Notes: generated by a model not told the origin, from the letters alone. Counted from the stretch's first letter, positions 1 to 6,639 are shown. The stretch: 9,835 nucleotides of DNA from Candidatus Campbellbacteria bacterium CG22_combo_CG10-13_8_21_14_all_36_13 (GCA_002771585.1 PCTT01000047.1:1-9835), one strand, 5' to 3'. Numbers and translations are program-made.

Positions 1-186
1 ACGTAGAAGTGTTCTTATCGCCTTTGCGGTATTTCCATTTCTTCCAATAATTTTACCCATGTCCTCTCGGTTTACATCTAGGGTAATGAGTACTCCCATC
101 TCGTCAACCGTTCGATCAACCTTCACATCCTCTGGATGATCAACTAATGACTTAACAACATACTCAAGAAAATCTTTATCTTCCAT
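1..186 (-). CDS. khpA: KhpA-type KH-domain RNA-binding protein (3' end cut by window edge)
   Basis: Small single-KH-domain RNA-binding protein of the KhpA/YlqC family, which in other bacteria pairs with KhpB and acts as a global RNA chaperone in the cytoplasm. I translated 62 codons by hand from an ATG at 186; the frame is still open at base 1, so roughly the last 15 residues of a family that is usually about 75-80 long are missing. The N-terminus (MEDKDFLEYVVKSLVDHPED) matches the family, and the KH nucleic-acid-binding loop is visible as GKIIGRNG at residues 44-51, with the GxxG loop GRNG at 48-51. It lies downstream of rpsP on the same strand, the usual neighbour of khpA, but a terminator and a separate promoter lie between them. 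No Shine-Dalgarno sequence is evident before the ATG. Family identity is close to certain; function is from family knowledge. Confidence 0.93.
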   Translation of the reverse strand, partial: MEDKDFLEYVVKSLVDHPEDVKVDRTVDEMGVLITLDVNREDMGKIIGRNGNTAKAIRTLLR

Positions 187-215
187 AGTGATTACAGAAT
201 TATTGTTAAAGTGCG

Positions 216-232
216 CACAACACCTGGTTGTG
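216..232 (-). promoter_or_regulatory. Small hairpin in the khpA 5' leader
   Basis: Perfect 6-bp inverted repeat, CACAAC / GTTGTG, with a 5-base loop, placed just after the predicted transcription start of khpA and about 30 bases before its ATG. Whether it regulates the gene is unknown; the arms are short enough for chance. Confidence 0.3.
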
Positions 233-242
233 TGACAGAAGT

Positions 243-270
243 ATTATACTTCACATGGGAAAAAATTCAA
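243..270 (-). promoter_or_regulatory. Sigma-70-type promoter for khpA
   Basis: On the minus strand a -35 box TTGAAT (265-270) and a perfect -10 box TATAAT (243-248) are separated by 16 bases. The predicted start near base 236 leaves a leader of about 50 bases before the khpA ATG. It sits directly downstream of the rpsP terminator, so khpA can be transcribed on its own. Confidence 0.65.
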
Positions 271-277
271 GCCGAAG

Positions 278-320
278 AAAAAACAGTACGGTCCGCCTTA
301 AGCGGACCGTACTGTTTTTT
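278..320 (-). terminator. Bidirectional intrinsic terminator between rpsP and khpA
   Basis: Perfect 13-bp stem (CAGTACGGTCCGC at 284-296 with its complement at 302-314), a 5-base loop, and flanking runs of six A and six T. It therefore has a U-tract in either direction. On the minus strand it lies about 75 bases past the rpsP stop and should end the rpsP transcript. Confidence 0.88.
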
Positions 321-342
321 AATTTAAAATATTTGTTTTGCT

Positions 343-386
343 TGTCCGCCTTGCTCGACTTCAGGATTAGAGTACGAAGGATTAGG
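343..386. repeat. Short direct repeats downstream of rpsP
   Basis: AGGATTAG occurs at 363-370 and 378-385 (15-bp spacing), and GTCCGCCTT at 343-351 recurs inside the adjacent terminator at 291-299. This resembles a dispersed intergenic repeat rather than a gene; no ORF or RNA gene was recognised here. Confidence 0.25.
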
Positions 387-393
387 ACTTAAC

Positions 394-882
394 TTACTCT
401 TCTGCAACTACCTCCTCTTCAGCAACAGGTTCAACGACTGGAGCTTCTTCTGTAGGAATTTCCTCCGCAACATCCTCTTCTGCAACCGGCTCAGCTATTG
501 GTTGTTCTTCTACAGCGGGTGCTTCCTCAACAGGAGCTTCCGTCGGTGTTGGGGTTTCGACTGCTACTGGTACTTCTTTCTTTTCTTCTACAGGAACTTC
601 TTTTAGTATTGGCTTTTTCTTTGGTAGAACATTAACCTTCTTTCCTTCTATAACACCCTCTGAAATTAGCATATTGTGTACTGTTGGTGATACTTGAGCA
701 CCTTTTGAAATCCAGTATTTTATCCTACCTCCATCCAACTGTTTATCACCTTTTTGTACATTATAAAAACCTACACTTTCAATGTATTTTCCGCTCTTTG
801 GCCCGAGATGCTTTTCCGTGACAACAATACGAAATGACGGATCATGCTTTCGGCCAACTCTTTTTAATCTGATTTTTAACAT
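394..882 (-). CDS. rpsP: 30S ribosomal protein bS16 with a long acidic tail
   Basis: Component of the small ribosomal subunit that binds 16S rRNA and helps assembly. The core (residues 1-90) is unmistakable: MLKIRLKRVGRKHDPSFRIV at the start, then a KSGKYIESVGFYN segment and DGGRIKYWISKGAQVSPTV. bS16 is normally about 75-100 residues; this one is 162 because of a tail (about 91-162) built almost only of Glu, Val, Pro, Ala and Thr, with imperfect repeats around EAPVVEPVAEE and AEPVAEEDVAEE. The tail is strongly acidic, unlike the basic core, and is probably disordered. The ATG start is firm, since an in-frame TAA lies just upstream. The promoter is at 936-964 and a terminator follows the gene, so it seems monocistronic, although rpsP-khpA adjacency is the ancestral arrangement. 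Confidence 0.97.
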   Translation of the reverse strand: MLKIRLKRVGRKHDPSFRIVVTEKHLGPKSGKYIESVGFYNVQKGDKQLDGGRIKYWISKGAQVSPTVHNMLISEGVIEGKKVNVLPKKKPILKEVPVEEKKEVPVAVETPTPTEAPVEEAPAVEEQPIAEPVAEEDVAEEIPTEEAPVVEPVAEEEVVAEE

Positions 883-902
883 GCTAATTTTTCTTAAAAC
901 TA

Positions 903-908
903 CCTCCC
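903..908 (-). promoter_or_regulatory. Distant Shine-Dalgarno-like GGGAGG before rpsP
   Basis: The minus strand reads GGGAGG 20 bases upstream of the rpsP ATG, too far for ordinary ribosome placement. No in-frame start lies closer to it. It may act only if the intervening A/T-rich stretch is folded, or it may be chance. Confidence 0.25.
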
Positions 909-935
909 AAAATAATCACGAGATAAGTAGGCAAC

Positions 936-964
936 ATTCTAACAGATGGAGTTCAATTTAGCAA
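936..964 (-). promoter_or_regulatory. Promoter for rpsP with extended -10
   Basis: Minus-strand -35 TTGCTA (959-964), 17-base spacer and -10 TAGAAT (936-941) preceded by TGT, an extended -10 arrangement. The predicted start near 929 gives a leader of about 47 bases. The -35 box lies just upstream of the divergent rnr promoter, so the two could influence each other. Confidence 0.55.
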
Positions 965-978
965 GATATAGATTTATC

Positions 979-987
979 TGCTACAAT
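979..987 (+). promoter_or_regulatory. Extended -10 promoter candidate for rnr
   Basis: TGC followed by TACAAT (982-987) is an extended -10 element; no good -35 is visible, which such promoters can do without. The predicted start near 994 would produce a leader of about 119 bases containing the inverted repeat and small ORF described separately. Confidence 0.45.
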
Positions 988-1005
988 GTGTCATTACTTG
1001 TCCTG

Positions 1006-1108
1006 TTAGAAAACTCGGACACATAGTAAAAATATGGAAATTAAGTCGAATTTAGAAAAAACCCTAATACTAAGAAAAAAGCAGGTTAAGTCCGAGCGTT
1101 TTTTCTAA
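1006..1108 (+). promoter_or_regulatory. Structured rnr leader: long-range inverted repeat
   Basis: TTAGAAAACTCGGAC (1006-1020) can pair with the segment 1090-1108: CTCGGAC with GTCCGAG (7 bp perfect), then A-run with T-run and TTAG with CTAA across a 2-base CG bulge. The loop is about 69 bases. The right arm ends 4 bases before the rnr ATG, so pairing would affect ribosome access; the T-run at 1099-1104 after the GC stem also resembles an attenuator. Both roles are inference. Confidence 0.4.
1034..1108 (+). CDS. Possible 24-residue leader ORF upstream of rnr
   Basis: Hand translation from the ATG at 1034 gives 24 codons ending in tandem stops TAA-TAG, with the rnr ATG starting 4 bases after the TAA. 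The peptide is basic (seven Lys/Arg; it begins MEIKSNLEK and ends KSERFF) and resembles no family I know. Its last codons are the right arm of the leader inverted repeat, so ribosomes translating it would open that structure and could reinitiate at rnr. No Shine-Dalgarno motif precedes its ATG. A leader peptide is plausible by position, but a chance ORF of this size is quite possible. Confidence 0.3.
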   Translation: MEIKSNLEKTLILRKKQVKSERFF

Positions 1109-1112
1109 TAGG

Positions 1113-3020
1113 ATGGATAATATACAAGGAAAAATTTCAATACACCAGAAAGGCTTTGCTTTTCTAATACAAGAAGACGGTAATGATGTCTATATACCGT
1201 CTGGTTCTACTGGCGTTGCTCTAAGTGGAGATGTTGTGGAGGTTAAAATAACGAAGACCGGTAAGGACAAGCGGGAAGGTGTTGTAACAAATGTGGTGGA
1301 AAGAAAAAAAACTGAATTTGTTGGTACCGTGGAAAAGGGTGATTCTGGACTTGTATTCAGACCAGATGAGACAAAAATACATATTACTTTTCAAATTAAA
1401 GACTCCAGTGGTTTAAATATAGGAGATAAAATTCTTGTGAAGTTAGAAAAATGGACAAAACCAGAACTTTCACCACTTTGTTCTGTAATCAGAATAATTG
1501 GAAAAAAAGGAGAACATGAGACAGAGATGCAATCCATTATTATAAAAAATGGAATACTTTATGACTTCCCTTCTGAGGTGGAAAAAGAAGCAAAAGAAAT
1601 CAAATCTAAAGAAAAAGAAATTTTTGCAGACGCTGAAAAAGATTCGAGTCGTCGTGACATGCGTGGCGCACTAACACTTACAATAGATCCAAAAAGTGCA
1701 AAGGATTTTGATGATGCTATTTCAATGAAAGAAAATACTGATGGCACATATGAAATAGGAATACATATAGCAGACGTATCTCACTATGTAACACCAGGAA
1801 GTGCTTTGGATATTGAAGCAAGAACCAGAGGATTCTCAACATACCTTGTAGACCGCACAATACCAATGCTTCCAGAAGAACTTTCAAATGATTTATGTAG
1901 TTTAAATCCAAACATAGACAGACTTGCCTTTTCTGCCGTATTTCAAATGACAGAAAACGGAGCGGTGAAAGATGAATGGTTTGGAAAAACAATAATACAC
2001 TCTAACAGAAGATTTTCTTATGAAGATGCACAAATAAATATAAGTTCAGGATCTGGCGACCACAACAAAGAGCTCGTCATATTAAATGAAATTGCAAAAA
2101 AGCTTAGAAAACAAAGATTCGAAGAAGGTGCAATCGATTTTAGTGATGACGAGGTGCAATTTGAGCTTGATGAGTCTGGAAAGCCTATAAGCATAAAGAA
2201 AAAAGAAAGACTTGATACACACAAACTTGTGGAAGAGTTTATGCTTCTTGCAAACAAACATGTCGCAAAGAAGATATATGATCTTTCGGAAGAAACAGAC
2301 ATAGAACACCTATTCGTATACAGAGTCCATGATCTGCCTGACAAAAAAAGACTCAAAGAGTTAGCTGTTTTTGTACGCGCTCTTGGACACACATTCAAAC
2401 ACAGTGAAGAAGTTACGCCAAAAGAAATAAATGCTCTTCTGGAACAGGTGAAAAATAAGCACGAAGAAGGGCTTGTAAACACAGCATTGATACGATCAAT
2501 GTCTAAGGCGGTCTATTCCACAACAAACAAGGGGCATTTTGGTCTTGCATTTGAATACTATTCGCACTTCACATCACCCATCAGAAGGTATCCTGACTTA
2601 ATGGTGCACAGACTTCTATATGCGCACCTAAATGGAAAACAAATACCCAAAAATGAGCTTGCAACCTATGAGCAAGCCACGCACGAATCGTCTGATAAAG
2701 AAAAGATGGTGATGGATGCTGAACGAGAAAGTATAAGATATAAACAAGTTGAGTTTATGCAAAATCACATAGGAGAAGTTTTTGACGGATTCATCAGTGG
2801 AGTTGGAGAATACGGTTTTTATGTAGAAGAAAATAAAACAAAAGCTCAAGGTATGGTGAGTCTACGAAGCCTATCTGATGATTACTATAGCTTAAATGAA
2901 AAGAAGTACTCTATTATAGGGGAGAAAAAGGGTAGAAAATTTACAATCGGTGACCCTGTAAGGGTTAAGCTGGTGGGTGCCAACATGGATCGAAGACAAT
3001 TAGATTTTGAAATTGTATAA
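1113..3020 (+). CDS. rnr: Ribonuclease R (RNase II/R family 3'-5' exoribonuclease)
   Basis: Processive, Mg-dependent hydrolytic 3'-5' exoribonuclease that degrades structured RNA and takes part in rRNA and mRNA turnover in the cytoplasm. Order of domains: cold-shock/OB folds at about 1-130, the RNB catalytic domain from about 180 to 510, and a C-terminal S1 domain at about 553-635. The catalytic motif IDPKSAKDFDDAI (191-203) keeps all four metal-binding aspartates (D192, D198, D200, D201, spaced as in E. coli RNase II), and HFTSPIRRYPDLMVHR (485-500) is the conserved RNA-binding stretch. At 635 residues it is shorter than E. coli RNase R (about 813): the N-terminal helix-turn-helix and the basic C-terminal tail are missing. 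It is the only large plus-strand gene here, divergent from rpsP and ending 4 bases from a convergent gene. Its leader may regulate it. Confidence 0.96.
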   Translation: MDNIQGKISIHQKGFAFLIQEDGNDVYIPSGSTGVALSGDVVEVKITKTGKDKREGVVTNVVERKKTEFVGTVEKGDSGLVFRPDETKIHITFQIKDSSGLNIGDKILVKLEKWTKPELSPLCSVIRIIGKKGEHETEMQSIIIKNGILYDFPSEVEKEAKEIKSKEKEIFADAEKDSSRRDMRGALTLTIDPKSAKDFDDAISMKENTDGTYEIGIHIADVSHYVTPGSALDIEARTRGFSTYLVDRTIPMLPEELSNDLCSLNPNIDRLAFSAVFQMTENGAVKDEWFGKTIIHSNRRFSYEDAQINISSGSGDHNKELVILNEIAKKLRKQRFEEGAIDFSDDEVQFELDESGKPISIKKKERLDTHKLVEEFMLLANKHVAKKIYDLSEETDIEHLFVYRVHDLPDKKRLKELAVFVRALGHTFKHSEEVTPKEINALLEQVKNKHEEGLVNTALIRSMSKAVYSTTNKGHFGLAFEYYSHFTSPIRRYPDLMVHRLLYAHLNGKQIPKNELATYEQATHESSDKEKMVMDAERESIRYKQVEFMQNHIGEVFDGFISGVGEYGFYVEENKTKAQGMVSLRSLSDDYYSLNEKKYSIIGEKKGRKFTIGDPVRVKLVGANMDRRQLDFEIV

Positions 3021-3024
3021 TCGT

Positions 3025-3315
3025 TTATTCTTTTGGCAGACCCCACATCCATTTCGGAGATTCACCTTTTTTATATGCAATCCTTATAAAAAAGATTGTT
3101 ATTAATGTTACTGGTAGTATAAAAGTGAAAAATACTTCACTTAAAGGAGAGTTTGCATCTATCGTAAGGGCAAATATAAATATAAAAATTATATACAAAC
3201 AAGTTATCGCCCATCCTTGCCATGTGGCTGGAGTCCACCCCCATCCATATAACTTTCTTTTAAACCAATATTTATTCGGATTATCTTGAATATACTTGAG
3301 ATATTTTTTAATCAT
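3025..3315 (-). CDS. Conserved small two-helix membrane protein, unknown function
   Basis: A 96-residue protein of unknown function. It has a polar, aromatic N-terminus (DNPNKYWFKRKLYGWGWTPA at residues 11-30, then TWQGW) followed by two probable membrane helices at about 35-52 and 60-80, and a short tail rich in Lys and Trp (KKGESPKWMWGLP). The 'YWFKRKLYGWGW...WQGW' signature is one I associate with small hypothetical proteins common in Patescibacteria; I know of no assigned role. Its ATG comes 13 bases after the stop of the LOG-family gene, with AGGAAG 9 bases upstream as a usable ribosome binding site, so the two are likely co-transcribed. It converges with rnr with only 4 bases between the stops and no terminator there. 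Confidence 0.8.
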   Translation of the reverse strand: MIKKYLKYIQDNPNKYWFKRKLYGWGWTPATWQGWAITCLYIIFIFIFALTIDANSPLSEVFFTFILPVTLITIFFIRIAYKKGESPKWMWGLPKE

Positions 3316-3328
3316 AGACTATAACTTC

Positions 3329-4036
3329 CTACTCCTCCCTAAGTGGCGCATTTTTTATAATCTCCACCACCTCTTCATCTGTATCTACTATCCTATACAA
3401 ATCTGCATCTTCTGGCTCAATTGTCTTAAACTTCTCTGCTAAAGTCGTTCGAATAAATTGATCCAGTGGTTCCCAGTATTCTCTACCAACAAGAAGAATT
3501 GGTACTGGTGGAATTTTGCGTGTCTGAACAAGTGTAAGTATTTCAAAGAATTCATCTAATGTTCCAAACCCTCCGGGAAAATAAACATAAGCCTCTGCTG
3601 AAAAAGTAAGTATCACTTTTCTTGCAAAGAAATAGTAAAAGGATTCGCTTTCATCTACATAAGGATTCAAAACCTGCTCAAATGGAAGCTCTATATTTAT
3701 ACCCAAAGATTTGCCCGGACCACCAGATTCTTTTGCACCTTTATTCCCACCTTGCATTATCCCTGGGCCACCACCAGTAATCACATCAAACCCAAGCTGT
3801 GCGATTTTCTCTCCAAGAGATCGAGCTCTTTCATAATAAGGATGATCTTCCTCAAACCTAGCTGAACCAAAAAAAGTAACTGATTTAGGGTGTGCCTTAA
3901 TGAAGCTAAACCCTTTCATAAATTCTTTATCAATACGATTTACACGATCCTGTATTTCAGCAAATATCTGATCTACATGAAGTGTCTCGATGTGTAATTT
4001 TACCGACGGTACATTTATACGTTTTTTGTCAATCAT
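3329..4036 (-). CDS. LOG-family Rossmann nucleotide-binding protein (TIGR00730-like)
   Basis: Member of the LOG ('lonely guy') family. Characterised relatives are nucleoside 5'-monophosphate phosphoribohydrolases that release the base, including cytokinin-activating enzymes; the bacterial substrate is often unknown. The 235-residue protein carries FGSAR (56-60), GGGPGIMQGGNKGA (88-101), a conserved ARK (138-140) and the hallmark PGGFGTLDE (154-162), which together form the nucleotide-binding and catalytic site. About 50 extra N-terminal residues precede the Rossmann core, as in the longer bacterial LOG-like proteins. The ATG lies only 3 bases after a predicted transcription start, suggesting a nearly leaderless mRNA. 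The small membrane protein gene follows in the same transcript. Family assignment is firm; precise activity is not. Confidence 0.9.
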   Translation of the reverse strand: MIDKKRINVPSVKLHIETLHVDQIFAEIQDRVNRIDKEFMKGFSFIKAHPKSVTFFGSARFEEDHPYYERARSLGEKIAQLGFDVITGGGPGIMQGGNKGAKESGGPGKSLGINIELPFEQVLNPYVDESESFYYFFARKVILTFSAEAYVYFPGGFGTLDEFFEILTLVQTRKIPPVPILLVGREYWEPLDQFIRTTLAEKFKTIEPEDADLYRIVDTDEEVVEIIKNAPLREE

Positions 4037-4045
4037 ATAACTTAT

Positions 4046-4073
4046 ATTTTATCAGATTCAGATATTTTTTCCA
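4046..4073 (-). promoter_or_regulatory. Promoter candidate for the LOG-family gene
   Basis: Minus-strand -10 TAAAAT (4046-4051) preceded by TGA (extended -10), with TGGAAA 16 bases upstream (4068-4073) as a weak -35. The predicted start near 4039 is about 3 bases before the ATG at 4036. Confidence 0.4.
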
Positions 4074-4128
4074 TATCATAATTTGGGGCATAGTTGATGG
4101 ATTTTTTATATCTGAATTAAGAATTATG

Positions 4129-4152
4129 AACCTGCCTGCTGGCAGGCAGGTT
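4129..4152. repeat. 24-bp GC-rich palindrome in the smc-LOG spacer
   Basis: Perfect 11-bp arms AACCTGCCTGC and GCAGGCAGGTT separated by TG. It stands out from the AT-rich surroundings. When translated on the plus strand it yields LPAGRQ, a by-product I associate with a dispersed palindrome in many Patescibacteria genomes. It follows smc, but there is no U-tract, so it is not a canonical terminator. It may be a REP-like element. Confidence 0.7.
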
Positions 4153-4165
4153 AAAACATTGGACA

Positions 4166-4208
4166 TTCAAAATTGAATCGAAATTAGAAATTTTAAATTC
4201 AAAATTTG
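4166..4208. repeat. AT-rich low-complexity spacer sequence
   Basis: Mixture of words such as TTCAAAATT, GAAATTAGAAATTT and TTTAAATTC that recur, partly in reverse complement, in the spacer at 7869-7986. It runs up to the smc stop codon. No gene or RNA is visible. Confidence 0.45.
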
Positions 4209-4209
4209 C

Positions 4210-6441
4210 TTATTTTGCAACTAAAACCGCCTCATCAAAAGCTATTGAAAGGAGCCTAGAAACACCGTCTCCCTTCATTGTTACGCCATATATAAGACCT
4301 GCGCGTGACATAGTCTCACGATTATGTGTAATGAGAATGAGTTGAGAATACTTGGAAAGACTTTCAATCATATCTCCATACCTCTTTGAGTTTGCTTCAT
4401 CAAGCGCGGCATCAGTTTCATCCAATATAATAAATGGCGGCGGGTTGATTTGTGAGAGAGCAAAAAGAAGAGCTATTGAAGTAAGCGCCCTTTCACCACC
4501 CGAAAGCATATCTAGAGAATGAATTTTTTTTCTTGGAAGTGTAACATGAATATCTATACCGTCTTTCACAAACTCATCTTCATCTTCTTCCGTATAACCA
4601 ATTTCTTCATCGGCAACCTTTCTTTTCTTTGGTTTTACTAAATTAAGTTTAGCCTCACCACCACCAAACATCAGCGTGAAAAAGTTATGAAATTGTAAGT
4701 TTATGTTTTCAATCCCCTCAATAAACCTATTATTGAGCTCATTTTCAATATCTTTTATAAGATCCATAAGAGAATCTCTTGAATCACTTAAATCTTTTAT
4801 TTCTTTTTCTAAAAACTCATCTCTCTCGACAACATCCTTATACTCTTTTTCCACCTCGCTTACGCTTCCGATGCCCATTTCTTCAAGCTTCATTCTGAGT
4901 CTTTCTATACTTCGTCTTCGTTCTTCTTGTATTTCCTCATTAAAATCAAGAGAATATTCTGTATAGTTTAAAACTTCCCTACCAAAAATCATTCCCGCCT
5001 CCCCTATATCTTTTTTATATCTCTCTTCCCTTCTTGCGACAGAAAACTCTGTGTCATGTATCTTAGACAAAACCCCCTCAAGCTCATTCTTTCTTGCAAG
5101 AACCTTAAACAAATCTCTCTCCGCAATAAAAAACTCCTCACGCTCATCATTGTGTTTTTGTTGAACGTATTGTTGTTTATCTAATATTTCAACCTTTCTC
5201 AAATCCAATGTAGCGATTTCTTCAACAATTTTTTCCCTCTTGCCAATCAGAGCACTTGATTCTTCTTTATAATTTTCATTTTTATTATCTTGTTCTTCTC
5301 TTAGACTTTCAAAATTAGATAATGAAAAAAAGTTTTCTATTGTATCTGATAGTTTTTTAATTAAATTCTTTACCGATGAAATATCATCGAGATTTAATAT
5401 TTCTTTTATACTTTGCCTCGATTCTTCAAAAAATGCTTTTATGCTGGAGTATGGTATTGATATTGAGTTTTCGTTTTGCTTTTGTATTTTCTTCTCAAGC
5501 CGATCTATTGCATCAATTTCTCCTTCAATCCTACCAAGCTCACGCGTAAGTTTGTTTCTTTTGTCTTGAATATTAGAAAGTTCTTCAGAAAGTAGCAAAA
5601 GCTCCTTATGAAAGGAGTCTTCCTTTTTACCGTCATCAAGTATTTGTTTTAGTTTTGCTATTTCCGCATCAATCAAAAGTAATTCGTCCTTTGGCGCGTT
5701 TTTGTTTTCTTCTACTTCTTTTTTTACATTTGCAATATAACCCTCTTCGTAAGAAAAATACTCTTTATATAATTCAATTACTTTATTTTCTATTTCACGA
5801 GCCTTCTCTGATTTTTCTATTTGTTTTTTTAAAAAATTTAGGTGCGGACGAATCTCTCTTCTCAAAGTCTCTGCTTCTTTTAAATTTTGTTCTGTTTTGT
5901 TTAACTTTAATTCACTTTCTTTCTTCTTCAGATGATACACACGAAGCCCTAAAGCGTCTTCTATCATCGCCCTTCTCTCTGATGGGGTTACGTTCAAAAT
6001 TCTATCTGCTTCTCCTTGTGAGATTATATTATGCCCGGTAGAGCCAATATTTGCTCTTGCCAAAAGTTCTGAAACATCTTTTCTACGAACTTTACTCTCA
6101 TTTATTTTGTATTCATGACTTGAATCACGATGAACAACCCTTTCAACCAAAACGTCATCAAAATCCAAGTCTAAAATACGATTACTATTATCAAATATAA
6201 CCTTCACACTTGCTCTGTTTGACCTTGCGCCACCCACAGATCCATTGAATATTAGATCCTCACTTCTTTTGCCCCGCAAAGACTTCATGGACTGCTCACC
6301 AAGGGCAAAACGAAACGCCTCTGCTATATTGGATTTACCAGAACCATTTGGACCCACAATAGCAGAAATGGGGGACTTGAAATCAAGCTTTGATTTATCT
6401 CCAAAAGATTTAAAACCACTTATTTCAATTGATTTAAGCAT
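4210..6441 (-). CDS. smc: Short SMC-type chromosome segregation ATPase lacking a recognisable hinge
   Basis: ABC-type ATPase that compacts and segregates DNA. Head motifs are complete: Walker A GPNGSGKSN (30-38), Q-loop in SQGEADRIL (141-149), signature LSGGERALTS (646-655), Walker B IILDETDAALDEA (671-683) and the switch histidine H706 in LITHNRE. The SMC-type C-terminal approach (FHNFFTLMFGGGEAKL, 584-599) separates it from RecF, RecN and SbcC. At 743 residues it is far below the usual 1150-1200. The arms are only about 165-215 residues each, and where the roughly 150-residue globular hinge should be there is just a short helical segment (about 330-375, around SSIKAFFEESRQSIKEIL). There is no CxxC zinc hook. 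No scpA or scpB is in the window. The ATG is firm because an in-frame TAA precedes it. A heptamer repeat fills the leader. Confidence 0.93.
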   Translation of the reverse strand: MLKSIEISGFKSFGDKSKLDFKSPISAIVGPNGSGKSNIAEAFRFALGEQSMKSLRGKRSEDLIFNGSVGGARSNRASVKVIFDNSNRILDLDFDDVLVERVVHRDSSHEYKINESKVRRKDVSELLARANIGSTGHNIISQGEADRILNVTPSERRAMIEDALGLRVYHLKKKESELKLNKTEQNLKEAETLRREIRPHLNFLKKQIEKSEKAREIENKVIELYKEYFSYEEGYIANVKKEVEENKNAPKDELLLIDAEIAKLKQILDDGKKEDSFHKELLLLSEELSNIQDKRNKLTRELGRIEGEIDAIDRLEKKIQKQNENSISIPYSSIKAFFEESRQSIKEILNLDDISSVKNLIKKLSDTIENFFSLSNFESLREEQDNKNENYKEESSALIGKREKIVEEIATLDLRKVEILDKQQYVQQKHNDEREEFFIAERDLFKVLARKNELEGVLSKIHDTEFSVARREERYKKDIGEAGMIFGREVLNYTEYSLDFNEEIQEERRRSIERLRMKLEEMGIGSVSEVEKEYKDVVERDEFLEKEIKDLSDSRDSLMDLIKDIENELNNRFIEGIENINLQFHNFFTLMFGGGEAKLNLVKPKKRKVADEEIGYTEEDEDEFVKDGIDIHVTLPRKKIHSLDMLSGGERALTSIALLFALSQINPPPFIILDETDAALDEANSKRYGDMIESLSKYSQLILITHNRETMSRAGLIYGVTMKGDGVSRLLSIAFDEAVLVAK

Positions 6442-6446
6442 AATTT

Positions 6447-6502
6447 ATTCAGTATATGGTATACAGTATTCAGTATTCAGTATTTTGTATACGGTGTATA
6501 GT
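6447..6502. repeat. Eight-copy 7-bp tandem repeat in the smc leader
   Basis: Eight consecutive heptamers in register, consensus AT[T/A]C[A/G]GT, for example ATTCAGT at 6447, 6468 and 6475, ATACAGT at 6461, ATACGGT at 6489; the last unit starts GTATAGT at 6496. The block begins 5 bases upstream of the smc ATG and lies between it and the predicted promoter. On the smc-sense strand the unit reads ACTGAAT. Confidence 0.75.
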
Positions 6503-6528
6503 ATAACAAAAAATCTCTCCTTATCTTA

Positions 6529-6557
6529 TTTATAATTGTGAATTCATATAAACACAA
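6529..6557 (-). promoter_or_regulatory. Promoter candidate for smc
   Basis: Minus-strand -35 TTGTGT (6552-6557), 17-base spacer and -10 TATAAA (6529-6534). The predicted start near 6522 is followed by AAGGAGAG and then the heptamer repeats, a leader of about 80 bases. A second possible -10, TATACT at 6451-6456 inside the repeats, would give a nearly leaderless smc mRNA. Confidence 0.4.
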
Positions 6558-6602
6558 AAAATAAAAAAGTGGAAAATTCGTTAGAATTATACTTTATTTG
6601 AT

Positions 6603-6639
6603 AAAAAAAGAGGTCTGTCATTTAAGAACAGACCTCTTT
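6603..6639 (-). terminator. Intrinsic terminator overlapping the end of the Janus-like gene
   Basis: Perfect 12-bp stem (6607-6618 with 6628-6639; GC core AGAGGTCTGT) around a 9-base loop, followed on the minus strand by a run of seven T. The upstream arm contains the last sense codons of the preceding gene. It separates the rnc-side transcript from smc. Confidence 0.85.

Noticed and set aside
6447..6502. CRISPR array
   Set aside because: The units are 7 bp with no spacers and there is no cas gene; this is a simple tandem repeat.
6586..6591. Perfect minus-strand TATAAT between the terminator and smc
   Set aside because: The matching -35 position lies in the terminator stem and does not resemble TTGACA, and there is no extended -10. 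The promoter at 6529-6557 is better balanced, though this box cannot be excluded.
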